Below are positions 8,536 through 17,269 of a stretch of 64,000 bases of DNA, one piece after another. Below the pieces are notes generated by a model. That model was not told where the DNA came from. It searched no databases and saw only the letters and a program-made list of their open reading frames with translations. The DNA is from Archangium violaceum (lineage in GTDB: Bacteria > Myxococcota > Myxococcia > Myxococcales > Myxococcaceae): contig NZ_CP069338.1 of assembly GCF_016859125.1 (NCBI RefSeq), forward strand, positions 3,312,501 through 3,376,500, in the 5' to 3' direction. A program made the translations under genes and the position numbers. Within the stretch, counting starts at the first letter, position 1, and the number at the start of each line of letters is the position of its first letter.

Positions 8536-9302
8536 TGGGAGCGCCAGTGAACGCGAAGCTCGCGGTCGTCACCGGAGCCAGCCGGGGTATTGGAGCGGCG
8601 ATCGCGGAAGTGCTCGCGGAGAACGGCTACCAGGTGGCCCTGGTCGGACGGGACGTGGCGGCCCTGTCCAGGCTCGAGACGAAGCTCGGGGACCGGGCGC
8701 GATCGTTCGTCTGTGATGTCGCGGACGAGGCCGCGGTGAACGCGACGCTCGACCGCATCGAGACGAGCCTGGGCACTCCCGGCGTCATCGTGAACAACGC
8801 TGGCGTCGGAGGCCCCTTCCACCGCGTGGACGAGGTCGACACGGCGGAGTGGAAGGCCTTGTTCGGCGTGAACGTGGATGGCGTGCGCCACTTCTGCCGG
8901 TGGGCGCTCCCGCGCATGAAGGCGAGCGGGTACGGGAGGCTCGTGAACATCTCCTCCATCCAGGGACTGTTTGGGGGGGCGCGCTCCTCCACCTACGCGG
9001 CCACCAAGCACGCCATCATCGGCTTCTCGAAGACGATCGCCGCCGAGTGGGGTGCCTACGGCATCACCTGCAACGCCGTGTGTCCCGGCTACATCGACAC
9101 GGAGATGCTGGCGAACGCGGACCCCGAGTCGCGCAAGGAGTTGTTGCGAAGGATTCCCGCCGGGAGGTTCGGAAGCGCCGAGGAGGTGGCCAGGCTGGTG
9201 GCCTTCATCGTCGGGCCCTTCGGAGGCTACATCAACGGCAGCGCGCTGGTGATGGACGGTGGCCTGTCGGCGCACCTGGCCAACGACGTGCCCGGGTTCT
9301 GA
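8535..9302 (+). CDS. SDR family oxidoreductase, FabG-like
   Basis: 255 residues. A canonical FabG-type short-chain reductase: VTGASRGIGAA at residues about 11-21, NNAGVGG (about 89), ISSIQG with the catalytic Ser (about 140), YAATKHA (about 154) and CPGYIDTEM after the active site. ATG 8535 overlaps the previous stop; a GGGGG stretch 7 bases upstream serves as a ribosome site, and an alternative GTG lies one codon earlier. Third gene of the Coq4-SDR-SDR run. It ends convergently against a minus-strand gene 10 bases away. Confidence 0.88.
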   Translation: MGAPVNAKLAVVTGASRGIGAAIAEVLAENGYQVALVGRDVAALSRLETKLGDRARSFVCDVADEAAVNATLDRIETSLGTPGVIVNNAGVGGPFHRVDEVDTAEWKALFGVNVDGVRHFCRWALPRMKASGYGRLVNISSIQGLFGGARSSTYAATKHAIIGFSKTIAAEWGAYGITCNAVCPGYIDTEMLANADPESRKELLRRIPAGRFGSAEEVARLVAFIVGPFGGYINGSALVMDGGLSAHLANDVPGF

Positions 9303-9312
9303 GCCGAGCGCC

Positions 9313-10350
9313 TCAGCCCGCCGCCCGGAGCTGGGGCACCTCGCCCGCCGAGCGCACCAGCCGCTTCACGGCGCGCAGCATCAGGTCCGTGTCGAGGGGC
9401 GCCGCGAGGAAGCCGCGAGCGCCCAACGCCTGCGCGCGCCCCACGTCCAGCTCCGGCACCTTGCCCGCCACCAGCAGCTGCGCCCGGGGACGCCGCTCCA
9501 GCGCCTCCAGCGAGGGCAGGGGCGAGAGCACCACCGCGCCCTCCCCCGCCGACAACACCTGCTCCGTGCTCGCCACGTTCGCCTGGTAGCCCGCCTGTCC
9601 CAGCACCCGGACCAGCCCCGCCGCCGCCGCCGCGCCCCAGCCGTAGAGCAGCACGCCACCGGCCTCGGGCTCCGGCAGTTCCTCCGTCAGCTCCAGGAGT
9701 TCCTCCAACTCCTCCACGTCCAGCGGCTCCAGGAGCGGCAGCTCCAGCGCCTCGCACTCCAGGTTCAGGTCCGGCATCAGGATGGCGCGCCCCTCGAAGC
9801 TGGAGCCCTCCATCAGCTCCGCCATGCTGGCCCTGTTCAGCTGCATGTCCGCGTCGGCCTCGGGCAGGGTGATGGCCTCCAGCTCCGGCCGCTTCGGCGA
9901 CTGCGTCCCATCCGAGTAGAGCCGCTCGATGGCCCGGCCAATCGCCGCGTCCGTCGCGAGCCTCGGCACCACCCGCGCCTTGCTCGTCACGCTGCGCACC
10001 GCGTCCAACGACTGCAGGCTCGCCGGGGCGGCGATCGCCACCACCAGCACCATGTCCCGAGGGCCCTCCAGCTTCAGCGGCACCACCCGGTGCATCTCCG
10101 CCAGCCGCCTCGGCACCAGCTTCGCCAGGGAGGGCTCCAGCAGCTCCGCGTCCAGATCGATCTCCGGGATGCCCGTCTGGCGAGCCAGCGCCGCCAGCAC
10201 CTGGCTCGCCGTGCAGAAGCGCATGTCCACCACGACCTGTCCCAGCGGCACTCCCCACTTGCGCTGGTAGGCCAAGGCCGATTGCAACTGCAGCCCGTCC
10301 ACCCACCCCAGCTCCAGCAGGATTTCTCCCAGGCGTTTCTTCGTTTGCAT
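9313..10350 (-). CDS. MshEN (GspE/PilB N-terminal) domain protein
   Basis: 345 residues. Residues about 1-145 match the N-terminal domain of type II secretion/type IV pilus ATPases (MQTKKRLGEILLELGWVDG, then RKWGVPLGQVVVD and LDAELLEP), which in some ATPases binds cyclic-di-GMP. The ATPase core itself is absent. An acidic, Leu/Glu-rich linker (about 225-245) leads to a receiver-like alpha/beta C-terminal segment (about 250-340). ATG 10350 with GGGGGGA upstream is chosen over an in-frame ATG 75 bases earlier. Myxobacteria have many stand-alone MshEN proteins; a signalling role is plausible but inferred. Confidence 0.7.
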   Translation of the reverse strand: MQTKKRLGEILLELGWVDGLQLQSALAYQRKWGVPLGQVVVDMRFCTASQVLAALARQTGIPEIDLDAELLEPSLAKLVPRRLAEMHRVVPLKLEGPRDMVLVVAIAAPASLQSLDAVRSVTSKARVVPRLATDAAIGRAIERLYSDGTQSPKRPELEAITLPEADADMQLNRASMAELMEGSSFEGRAILMPDLNLECEALELPLLEPLDVEELEELLELTEELPEPEAGGVLLYGWGAAAAAGLVRVLGQAGYQANVASTEQVLSAGEGAVVLSPLPSLEALERRPRAQLLVAGKVPELDVGRAQALGARGFLAAPLDTDLMLRAVKRLVRSAGEVPQLRAAG

Positions 10351-10620
10351 CGCGCGATCCCCCCGTGTGGTTCGCACGCCTGTGTAGAACGTTTGCAACC
10401 AGGGTGTCTTCATCGTTCGCGCCACATGGTTGCAGGCAGACGCCAGCGGTAGTTTACCTTCTGGGTAGTCTGGTTATTCCGGGCGTAAAACGAGCCGTGT
10501 GTGAGGTTTTCAACGCCGCGGCGGTTTTCTCTCCGGGTGAGAAACTCCGGTCGCTCAGGAGCCGCGAGAGAGACGTTCCATGGAATCATCACTTCCAGCT
10601 CATCTTGACCGGAGGACCTT

Positions 10621-11052
10621 GTGACAAACCCAGACCGCACGCTCACCGGAAAGTGTCTATGTGGAGCCGTTCACTACGCGGTCGCGGACGAGTTCGTCTA
10701 CGCAGCGAACTGCCACTGCTCGAACTGCCGGAGGGCGACGGGTTCGGCCTTCAAGCCGTTCGCGGGTATCGAGCGGAACAAGCTGCGCATCACCGAGGGG
10801 GAGAACAACCTCATGCGCTTTGGCGAGGAACTCGCTTGCGACATGCGCTGCAAGGTGTGCGGCTCGTTCCTCTATTCAGTCGTCCGCGAGGGCCAGTTCG
10901 TTCACGTCGCCATGGGATCGCTCGTCGACGCGCCCACCATCCGCCCGACCGAGCACATCTTCGTCGGCTCGAAGGCGCCGTGGTTCACGATTATCGATGA
11001 CCTGCCACAGTACGAGGAATACGTCACGACAGCCGGGCCCGATGGCGCATAG
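10621..11052 (+). CDS. GFA / CENP-V family zinc protein
   Basis: 143 residues of the glutathione-dependent formaldehyde-activating (GFA) superfamily. The zinc ligands are visible as KCLCGAVHY (residues about 11-19), NCHCSNCRRATGSAF (about 30-44) and DMRCKVCGSFLY (about 79-90). GGAGG at 10611-10615, 5 bases before GTG 10621, sets the start. The family includes the formaldehyde-glutathione adduct former Gfa, but most members have no known substrate, so no gene symbol is given. The upstream region 10426-10620 is relatively AT-rich and holds a TTTCTC-N7-GAGAAA inverted repeat (10526-10544), a possible operator. Confidence 0.85.
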   Translation: MTNPDRTLTGKCLCGAVHYAVADEFVYAANCHCSNCRRATGSAFKPFAGIERNKLRITEGENNLMRFGEELACDMRCKVCGSFLYSVVREGQFVHVAMGSLVDAPTIRPTEHIFVGSKAPWFTIIDDLPQYEEYVTTAGPDGA

Positions 11053-11070
11053 CCCATGACGTCCGTGGAA

Positions 11071-11442
11071 TCAGCGCGGAGGTGCGTTCTTCACGGGGCG
11101 CTTGATGAAGACGAAGAGCGCCGCGACGACACCTCCGACGACGGCCGCCACCGGGCTGATGAACGCTCCGAAGTTGGCGCCGAGGAGGGGGCCGATCAGC
11201 CCGAGGGGGCCGTGCATTCCCTCCCGGATGTCCATGATGAGGCCGATGCCCAGGGGAATGAGGAACCCGGCGACCCCACATGCGACGGTGGCCATCACCA
11301 CGATGACGATGCTCTTGCTCTTGTCGGGAGCCGGGTTGTTCATGCGCACCGATGATGGCATCCCGGGTTTTCTTCGCGCAAAAGCGGGCCTCGGCGAGTA
11401 GGAGATACGGTCCGCTTCGTCTTCCGGTAGGAGGATGGGCAT
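11071..11442 (-). CDS. Small two-helix membrane protein, unknown function
   Basis: 123 residues if started at ATG 11442, where TGGAGG lies 4 bases upstream; ATG 11343 would give a 90-residue form. A charged, cytoplasmic-looking N-terminus of about 45 residues precedes two hydrophobic segments: IVIVVMATVACGVAGFLIPL (about 45-64) and FGAFISPVAAVVGGVVAAL (about 91-109). The protein ends in a basic tail. No family recognised. It runs convergently to the GFA gene (18-base gap). Confidence 0.5.
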   Translation of the reverse strand: MPILLPEDEADRISYSPRPAFARRKPGMPSSVRMNNPAPDKSKSIVIVVMATVACGVAGFLIPLGIGLIMDIREGMHGPLGLIGPLLGANFGAFISPVAAVVGGVVAALFVFIKRPVKNAPPR

Positions 11443-11507
11443 GCGGCCTCCACCCAGGTCGCCCCCGCAGCTGCGTCACCTGCTCCGCGGCTTCTCTGTC
11501 TCGGACA

Positions 11508-11874
11508 TCAAAACGGATTCACGCCCGCATGAAGAAGCGGGTCCTGTTGTCCACGTGCTCTCAAGCTGATCGTGTGATGGACGCGGTACTCGTAGTAACT
11601 GGTACGCTCCACCTTGATTCCTTGATCGAGCCGCACGACCAGGATGTGCGAGCCGCGTCCCGCGTGTGTAGATGCCCCAATGAAGAGGCTGTTACCCACC
11701 GCAGGAAGTGCTGAACGGGTCTCGCGTCAAGTAGACATGGAGCTTACTGTTCGTACGGATCACCCGCTCGGCGAGGATCCCATCGAGACCTGCCTTGTCT
11801 GTGTAGTGCAGGTATACGTTGGGATCCAAGTGCAGCAGGTTTCGAATCTCGACAGAGCTCATGTAAGGGTGCAT
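11508..11874 (-). pseudogene. Frameshifted ART-HYD1-like toxin domain
   Basis: Two overlapping minus-strand reading frames together look like one roughly 110-residue domain. The first (from 11874) carries LHYTDKAGLDGILAERVIR and VYLTRDPFS. The second (to 11508) carries NSLFIGASTHAGRGSHILVV and VERTSYYEY. The order Y-T...GL..IL...VI...YLT...G is what I know of Tox-ART-HYD1 ADP-ribosyltransferase-type toxin domains. The join requires a one-base shift around 11705-11715. No secretion domain or immunity gene is recognisable next to it, so it reads as a relic. The family assignment is tentative. Confidence 0.4.
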
Positions 11875-12055
11875 TCACCCAGAGTACTACGACGAGAACA
11901 TCATCGTCATGCAGCGGATCGGAGGGCAGTTCGTGTTCAACGCGGACTATCGCCTCTATGATGACGAGCTCTGGTTGAAGGACAACGTCTCTCCCCTCGC
12001 CGCTGCTGTGACCCTCTCTCCACCCGTTCGCCTTGAAGTGCGACACCCGTTCGTC
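11867..12055 (+). other. Unassigned reading-frame fragment
   Basis: After a stop at 11864, this frame has protein-like composition unlike the surrounding random frames: PEYYDENIIVMQRIG and then FVFNADYRLYDDELW. The only ATG is at 11909, with no convincing ribosome site. It may be the remnant of a gene broken when the neighbouring toxin fragment arrived. I cannot assign a family. Confidence 0.2.
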
Positions 12056-12069
12056 TTGGAGTGCCACCG

Positions 12070-13938
12070 ATGCGCACCGCCTCGTGGATTCTGCTGCTCC
12101 TGTGGGGACTGGGCTGTTCCTCGGTCCGCCCTCCGTCTCGGACCCAGACCGTCCCGGAGGGCCCATCGCTCTCGGGAGTCGTGTTGGGCGCTGATGGAAC
12201 TCCACTGGAAGGTGCGAGGGTCGCTCTGATTCCCTTCGTGCCCGCCTGGAACCTCCGGACGGATGCCCCGGTGGCGCTCGTCCGGTCGGGGCCTCGAGGC
12301 ACCTTCGAGCTCAGACCCCTTGCTCCTGGCAGGTATGGCCTCTCCGCCGTCACCCCAAGGGGAGGCGTCCTGTTCACGGAGCGCATCGAGGTGAAGGCGG
12401 GCGAATCCGGGGCCCCTCGGGTCCTGCGTGTACCCGAGGAGCGGATCTCCTGGGAGGCCACCGTGGTGGACGAGGCGGGAGCGCCCATCCCCGGCGTGGA
12501 GCTGCGCGTCGTCCGGGCGGGCATGCCCTACGATGACGTCGCCTTCCCTTCGGCCTCCTCCTCGGGCCGCTTCCACCTGGAGACCGCACGCGATGGCACG
12601 TACAGCCTCATCGCCTCGGCACCGGGCTTCACGACGCGGATGCAGCAGGTGGCGCGTCCGGGCGAGCCTGTCGTCGTGGCCCTGGAGCGGGTCGCGGATG
12701 AGTCGATGCGACAGGCGGCCGTGGCCTGGTTGACGCAGAACGCCCTGATGCTCCAGTCCGCGGAGGCGGGACATGGCTTCGAGGACATGGTGCCACTCCA
12801 GCCCGTGCTCCGGGATGTGCGCGTGGTGGCCCTGGGCGAGGCCACGCACGGCACCCGGGAGTTCTTCCAACTCAAGCACCGGCTCTTCGAGTTCCTCGTC
12901 ACGCGGATGGGTTTCACCGTCATGGCGTTCGAAAGCAACTTCGCCGAGATGCTCGCCCTCGACGACTACGTCCTCACCGGACGCGGCGACCCCGTGCAAC
13001 TCTTGAAGGGGGAGACGTGGGACACGCAGGAGGTGTTGGAGCTCGTGCGGTGGATGCGCCGCTACAACGAAAACCCCTCGCACACGAAGAAGCTCCGGCT
13101 CCAGGGTGTGGACATGCAGTACTCGCCCGCGGCGGTGGCCCACGTGGTGGCCTATCTGTCGAAGGTGGACCCCTCCCAGGTCGCCCCCATCCAGACGTCA
13201 CTCGCCCCCCTCACCGAGCGCAACGCGGGCGCCTTCCTCCGGCTCCCCAGGGAGCGCCACCAGGAGATACGACAGGTGCTCGACACCCTCGCCGAACGCT
13301 TCGAGCGCGAGCGCGAGCCCTACACCCGCCAGTCGAGCCCCGAGGCGTGGACCCTGGCGCGACAGAACCTCCGGGTGCTGCGCCAGTACCTGGGTCACCT
13401 CCTCCGCGAGGAGAACGGGGGCCGGGATCGGGCCATGGCGGAGAACCTGCTCTGGCTGTTGGAGTGGAATGGGCCCGGGACGAAGGCCGTGGTGTGGGCG
13501 CACAACGGGCACGTGAAGCGGGGTTCGGGCGAGTGGCTGGACATGCCCATGGGGAGGCACCTCGCGAAGGCGCTCGGCCAGCAGCTGTATGTCTTTGGCT
13601 TCGCCTTCCGCCAGGGCGCCTTCCAGGCCTTCAACATGGACCCGAACCCACCTCCAGGGCGCAAGGGCATGGTGGAGTTCTCCGTCACTCCGTCGCCCGA
13701 GGGCTCGCTGGATGACGTGCTTGCCCGGGCGGGTGGGCCTCTGCTGGCGGTGGATCTCCGGGCGCTGCCACGGAGTGGACCCGCGTACGAGTGGTGGCGC
13801 CGCACCCAGCCCACGCACGACATCGGCTTCATCTACTCGGACCAGGGCTACCCGGCGGTGGGCTCGGTCCGGGCCCTGGAGTGTTACGACGGCCTGCTAT
13901 TCGTGGAGCGCACCACGCGTGCCCGGCCCAATCCCTGA
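12070..13938 (+). CDS. Erythromycin esterase-family lipoprotein
   Basis: 622 residues. A lipoprotein signal (RTASWILLLLWGLGC, Cys about residue 16) is followed by one or two carboxypeptidase-regulatory-like beta domains (about 35-200, e.g. LSGVVLGADGTPLEGARV and a second at ATVVDEAGAPIPGVEL). The erythromycin-esterase domain (PF05139) then runs to the C-terminus. Its catalytic core shows VVALGEATHGTREFFQLKH (about 254-272) and MAFESNF (about 290), with further His in WAHNGHVKRG (about 477). Substrate unknown: the family hydrolyses macrolide lactones in enteric enzymes, but most members are uncharacterised. ATG 12070 is preferred over GTG 12061 because GGAG is placed 8 bases before it. Confidence 0.85.
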   Translation: MRTASWILLLLWGLGCSSVRPPSRTQTVPEGPSLSGVVLGADGTPLEGARVALIPFVPAWNLRTDAPVALVRSGPRGTFELRPLAPGRYGLSAVTPRGGVLFTERIEVKAGESGAPRVLRVPEERISWEATVVDEAGAPIPGVELRVVRAGMPYDDVAFPSASSSGRFHLETARDGTYSLIASAPGFTTRMQQVARPGEPVVVALERVADESMRQAAVAWLTQNALMLQSAEAGHGFEDMVPLQPVLRDVRVVALGEATHGTREFFQLKHRLFEFLVTRMGFTVMAFESNFAEMLALDDYVLTGRGDPVQLLKGETWDTQEVLELVRWMRRYNENPSHTKKLRLQGVDMQYSPAAVAHVVAYLSKVDPSQVAPIQTSLAPLTERNAGAFLRLPRERHQEIRQVLDTLAERFEREREPYTRQSSPEAWTLARQNLRVLRQYLGHLLREENGGRDRAMAENLLWLLEWNGPGTKAVVWAHNGHVKRGSGEWLDMPMGRHLAKALGQQLYVFGFAFRQGAFQAFNMDPNPPPGRKGMVEFSVTPSPEGSLDDVLARAGGPLLAVDLRALPRSGPAYEWWRRTQPTHDIGFIYSDQGYPAVGSVRALECYDGLLFVERTTRARPNP

Positions 13939-13945
13939 CGCGTGG

Positions 13946-14842
13946 ATGCCCATGGAGCGATTTCCCGCCGGTTCTCCCCAGGCCCGGGCGCTGGCCCACG
14001 TGTCGGCCCTGGCCGAGGGCGGGGCCCTCGAGCGTTCGCTGCGGATCACCCTGCACTTCCATCCCGACCGCCTGTATCAGGGGCGTCCGCTGTTGGAGGT
14101 TCTCGGCGCGGAAGGGGTCTACCGCTCACAGTTCGAGACCGGCACCAGCAATGGAGGGCTGACGGCCCATCCCGGCGGCGACCGCTGGCACTGGGAGAGC
14201 CGCATGTTCGGCGGCGCCTACGATGCCGTGCCGCCAGGTGAGCGCCCCAAGTACGGCTCCCTGAACTTCCGTCGACGGGACACGGGCGGCTCGCCGCGAT
14301 TCGGCTCCGCGTACCTGCGGTTGACCGAGGACACGTTGGACCGGGCCACGTTCTGCTACCCCGACAGCTTCTTCCACCCCGCCCACTTCGGGGTCTCCGA
14401 GCGGATGTCATTGATTTCCCTGGCGGAAGCCGATGACAAGGAGCCGCTGGACGACTACATCGAAGCGCACATCCACGGCCCGCTGTCACTGGAGCGTGAT
14501 GTCGAAGCGCTCGTGCTGGACCCCTGCTATCGCGGCACCTCCGTCGAAGTCTCCGCGCTCCGGCTGCCCTGTCCCGTGGAGTGGCATTCCGGGTTTCGTC
14601 TATCAGCGGCGTCGCTGCGAGCGCACCCTGACTACCGGGGACAGGCCTATGTCGACCTGGGCCTGTCACTGATGCGAAACGGTTATCTGACACCGAACGA
14701 ACTGGGCGAGGCGGCGCGCTCGGGACGGTACGACGAACAGGCGCTGAAGCGGGTCTGGCATTACGTGGCGCGCTTTGGTGGCAACCTCACTCGAAAGGGG
14801 GATGCCGCTGGCATATCGGACCGGTATAACTCCGCGCGTTGA
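13946..14842 (+). CDS. DUF3626 domain protein
   Basis: 298 residues matching, from memory, the DUF3626 family found in actinomycetes and bacilli. Conserved-looking blocks are ITLHFHPDRLYQGRPLLEVL, YRSQFETGTSNGGLTAHPGG (about 60-80), MFGGAYD, RPKYGSLNFRRRD and GSPRFGSAYLRL. The many His, Arg and Asp residues suggest an enzyme, possibly ADP-ribosyltransferase-like, but this is not established. The ATG at 13946 (or 13952) lies just after the esterase stop at 13938, so it is probably co-transcribed with it. Confidence 0.7.
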   Translation: MPMERFPAGSPQARALAHVSALAEGGALERSLRITLHFHPDRLYQGRPLLEVLGAEGVYRSQFETGTSNGGLTAHPGGDRWHWESRMFGGAYDAVPPGERPKYGSLNFRRRDTGGSPRFGSAYLRLTEDTLDRATFCYPDSFFHPAHFGVSERMSLISLAEADDKEPLDDYIEAHIHGPLSLERDVEALVLDPCYRGTSVEVSALRLPCPVEWHSGFRLSAASLRAHPDYRGQAYVDLGLSLMRNGYLTPNELGEAARSGRYDEQALKRVWHYVARFGGNLTRKGDAAGISDRYNSAR

Positions 14843-14856
14843 TCAGGTTTTCCTGG

Positions 14857-14889
14857 TTGACGACCCGGTCACGGTCCCACTGTGACCGG
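14857..14889 (+). promoter_or_regulatory. Possible promoter/operator of the lyase gene
   Basis: TTGACG at 14857-14862 resembles a -35 box. Directly after it, CCGGTCAC (14865-14872) and GTGACCGG (14882-14889) form a perfect 8-base inverted repeat with a 9-base spacer, 45 bases before the lyase ATG. This suits a repressor site over the promoter, but no clear -10 box was found. Confidence 0.3.
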
Positions 14890-14933
14890 AACGAGGTCCC
14901 GTCTCCGTTCACCCCTCGCCCCTCTGAGATTCC

Positions 14934-15701
14934 ATGAAACTCAAAAGCATTGGCGTCGCTGTTGGTGGCTCCCTGCTCACGTTCGGCCTGGTCGCGCACG
15001 CCGCCGTCATCTTCCACAACACCGGAACCCTCTCCGGCTGGAACTCCATCAACCGGGAGCACAAGGGCTCCGTCAACGAGGTGACGAATGTCACCTACGA
15101 GGGCCCCACCGCCATCAAGGTGACGCAGGTCTATGACCCTTCCTACAGCGGCCGCTACCACTCGGAGGTCGTGAAGAACAATGTGTACCGTCGTGGTGAC
15201 ACCGGCTTCTACGGCTTCGCGTTCCGGCTGCAACAGGACTGGCAATTCCAACCGCAGTCGTTCAACCTCGCCCAGTTCATCGCGGATTTCGGAGATACCG
15301 GCTGTGACGACTACATGCCGTCCAGCATGGTCTGGATTTCGGGCAATCAGCTCTTCACGCGTGTGAAGCAGGGCACGGTCTGCAATCAGAAGACCGTCAC
15401 GTTCGGCAACCTCGCCACCGTCACCGCCGGGGAGTGGCACAAGGTCATCATCCAGGCGAAGTGGGCGAGCGACGGCACCGGCTTCTACAAGCTGTGGTTC
15501 GACGGCCGGAAGGTGCTCGAGCAGTACAACCTGAGCACCACCGTCGCCGACGACCGGTACTTCCAGTTCCGTGTCGGCCTCTACGCGAATGGCTGGCACG
15601 ACGACGGGTACATGCAGGGCAGCCAGGGGACGCGCAGCATCTGGTTCGACGAGATCGGCGCGGGCACGACCTTCGCCGACGCCGACCCCGCGCAGTGGTA
15701 G
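14934..15701 (+). CDS. Secreted polysaccharide lyase (PF14099-like)
   Basis: 255 residues. A Sec signal peptide (MKLKSIGVAVGG...VAHA, cleavage about residue 23) precedes a beta-jelly-roll. The pattern matches the heparin-lyase-I/glucuronan-lyase (PL20-like) Pfam family: GWNSINREHKG, YHSEVV, GDTGFYGFAFRL (about 82-93), FNLAQF, WHKVIIQAKWASDGTGFYKLW (about 164-184), YFQFRVGLYANGW and SIWFDEIGAG. It probably cleaves an acidic polysaccharide outside the cell as part of macromolecule degradation. The exact substrate is not predictable. Single-gene unit, with a palindromic intergenic region downstream. Confidence 0.75.
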   Translation: MKLKSIGVAVGGSLLTFGLVAHAAVIFHNTGTLSGWNSINREHKGSVNEVTNVTYEGPTAIKVTQVYDPSYSGRYHSEVVKNNVYRRGDTGFYGFAFRLQQDWQFQPQSFNLAQFIADFGDTGCDDYMPSSMVWISGNQLFTRVKQGTVCNQKTVTFGNLATVTAGEWHKVIIQAKWASDGTGFYKLWFDGRKVLEQYNLSTTVADDRYFQFRVGLYANGWHDDGYMQGSQGTRSIWFDEIGAGTTFADADPAQW

Positions 15702-15778
15702 CGCCGCGCCCGCTCCCGGCTCCGGCAGCGCGGGGCCCTTGGAGGATCGGAGTCGGGAGCGAGAAGGGGCGGAATGGC

Positions 15779-15882
15779 GGTGCTCCGACGTCGGAGCACC
15801 CGGGTGCATGGATGGGGGGCCGGAAGGCGCTCGTCGAGGCGCTCCTCGGGCTGACGCACTTCGGGAACGCGCACCCGGGTGC
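15779..15882. repeat. Nested perfect palindromes in an intergenic region
   Basis: 15779-15800 is a perfect 22-bp palindrome (GGTGCTCCGACGTCGGAGCACC). Overlapping its right end, 15796-15807 is a second perfect 12-bp palindrome, GCACCCGGGTGC. The same 12-mer recurs at 15871-15882, exactly 75 bases later. The first could be the terminator hairpin of the lyase gene; the repeated 12-mer looks more like a dimeric-regulator site for the small gene at 15929. Confidence 0.5.
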
Positions 15883-15928
15883 CCCCGGACGCGGCGAGGC
15901 CCAACCTTGAAGGGACTCGGAGGACGCC

Positions 15929-16210
15929 ATGCCAGACAGCGGAGCACCGAACTCGAAGATTGGACCCACTCAGGGAATAGCGGGTGGGCCGCCTTCCACC
16001 AAGGTCGCGGGGGGAACCGCGCCGCCGGGCGGAGGCCATGCCCCCATCAGCAAGACCACCGGCGCGAAGAGCGCCACGACCCGGGCGGAGGCCCCCTCGG
16101 GCGAGCAGGAGGCCTCGGACAAGGTCTACGCGGTGGTCTCCACGGAGGACGAGGAGACGGAGAAGCGAGGTTCCCCGGAGGAGACAGGTCGCTGGGCTCC
16201 CTCCGAGTGA
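15929..16210 (+). CDS. Small hydrophilic low-complexity protein
   Basis: 93 residues. GGAGG lies 5 bases before ATG 15929. The composition is Gly/Pro/Thr/Ser in the first half and Glu-rich in the second (VVSTEDEETEKRGSPEE), with no hydrophobic core, so it is probably intrinsically disordered. No family recognised. The good ribosome site supports expression. It ends convergently to the methyltransferase gene (55-base gap). Confidence 0.45.
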   Translation: MPDSGAPNSKIGPTQGIAGGPPSTKVAGGTAPPGGGHAPISKTTGAKSATTRAEAPSGEQEASDKVYAVVSTEDEETEKRGSPEETGRWAPSE

Positions 16211-16265
16211 GGGGGAAGATCGCTCCCCCGTCCAGGCGCCATGGGTCTTCGCGTCCCGGGTGTGC

Positions 16266-17042
16266 TCAGGCCGCCACCGCGCTCACGAGCAGATATTCCG
16301 CCTCCAGCCGGACGGGCCCGCCATCGGGCGACGCCACGCGCTCGATGGCCGCGAACAGCTCTCCGGCGCGCTCCCCCGCATGCTGTCCCAGGGCCACGTG
16401 GATGGGGGAGTGCTCCACGAGGAACGCCGTCATCTGGGCGGGTGAATCGAAGTGCCAGGGCAACGTGCGTCGCTGGACCTCGATGCGGGTGAAGCCCTCG
16501 GCCAGCCAGGAGCGCACCTGGGCTTCCCTGCCCCAGCTGAGCGAGTCCGGCCCGTCCGAGGGCGGCAGGAAGGGGCGCAGGGCGTCGGTCATCCGCGCCA
16601 TGAATCCATCATTCGTCCAGGCCGTCAGCGCGAGCACGCCTCCGGGCACCAGCACCCGGCGCAACTGGGCCAGGGCCACTTCCGGCCTCGGCACGAAGAT
16701 GACGCCGAAGGCGGAGAGGGCCACGTCGAAAACGCCAGCGGGCAGGGGCAGGTCCTCGGCGTTGGCCTCGAGCCACTCCACGCGCGGCCCCGTCCGCTCC
16801 CGTCCGAGCTGCACCATCCGGGGCGACAGGTCGCACGCCGTCACCCGCGCGCCCCGCTCGGCGGCGAGCCAGGCCGCGTTGCCCGTGCCGGCGGCCACGT
16901 CGAGCACCCGCCGCCCCGCGACCGGCTCCACCCTTTCGAGCAGGGCCCGTGACGCGGGCATGAGTCGTTCGGCCAGTCCCGTGTAGTCCCCGAGGCCCCA
17001 CATCCGCCGGGCCCCCTCCGTGCGCGCGTCCGTCGTTCCCAT
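16266..17042 (-). CDS. Class I SAM-dependent methyltransferase
   Basis: 258 residues. SAM-binding motif I is VLDVAAGTGNAAWLAAERGA (about 48-67). ACDLSPRM follows as the acidic end of beta-2, LEANAEDLPLP is motif II, and LVPGGVLALTAW is motif IV-like. It is closest in style to UbiE/Methyltransf_11 proteins, with a C-terminal substrate-binding region of unknown specificity. ATG 17042 is chosen because the domain starts about 15 residues later; a longer frame to 17219 lacks similarity. TACAAT, a good -10 element, sits only 7 bases before this ATG, so transcription could give a nearly leaderless mRNA (inference). Confidence 0.82.
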   Translation of the reverse strand: MGTTDARTEGARRMWGLGDYTGLAERLMPASRALLERVEPVAGRRVLDVAAGTGNAAWLAAERGARVTACDLSPRMVQLGRERTGPRVEWLEANAEDLPLPAGVFDVALSAFGVIFVPRPEVALAQLRRVLVPGGVLALTAWTNDGFMARMTDALRPFLPPSDGPDSLSWGREAQVRSWLAEGFTRIEVQRRTLPWHFDSPAQMTAFLVEHSPIHVALGQHAGERAGELFAAIERVASPDGGPVRLEAEYLLVSAVAA

Positions 17043-17269
17043 GCGCGCTATTGTATACGGAGTTGCATCTGCCGTGGTCTCGAGAGTGGAGGGCCCTCCC
17101 CGCGTGCGGCTTCCCTGGAACTGTTGACCAGGAGTCGAGGAGCGCGCCGCTTCAGGCTGGTAGGAGTGCGAAGGGACGAGCGTGAGTCCCCTCCGCGAAG
17201 GCCTCGTGGGGGTGTCCATGGCCTCTTTGTACAGTTCTTGTCCGGGTGGACGGTCCTCACTGTGCGGGC

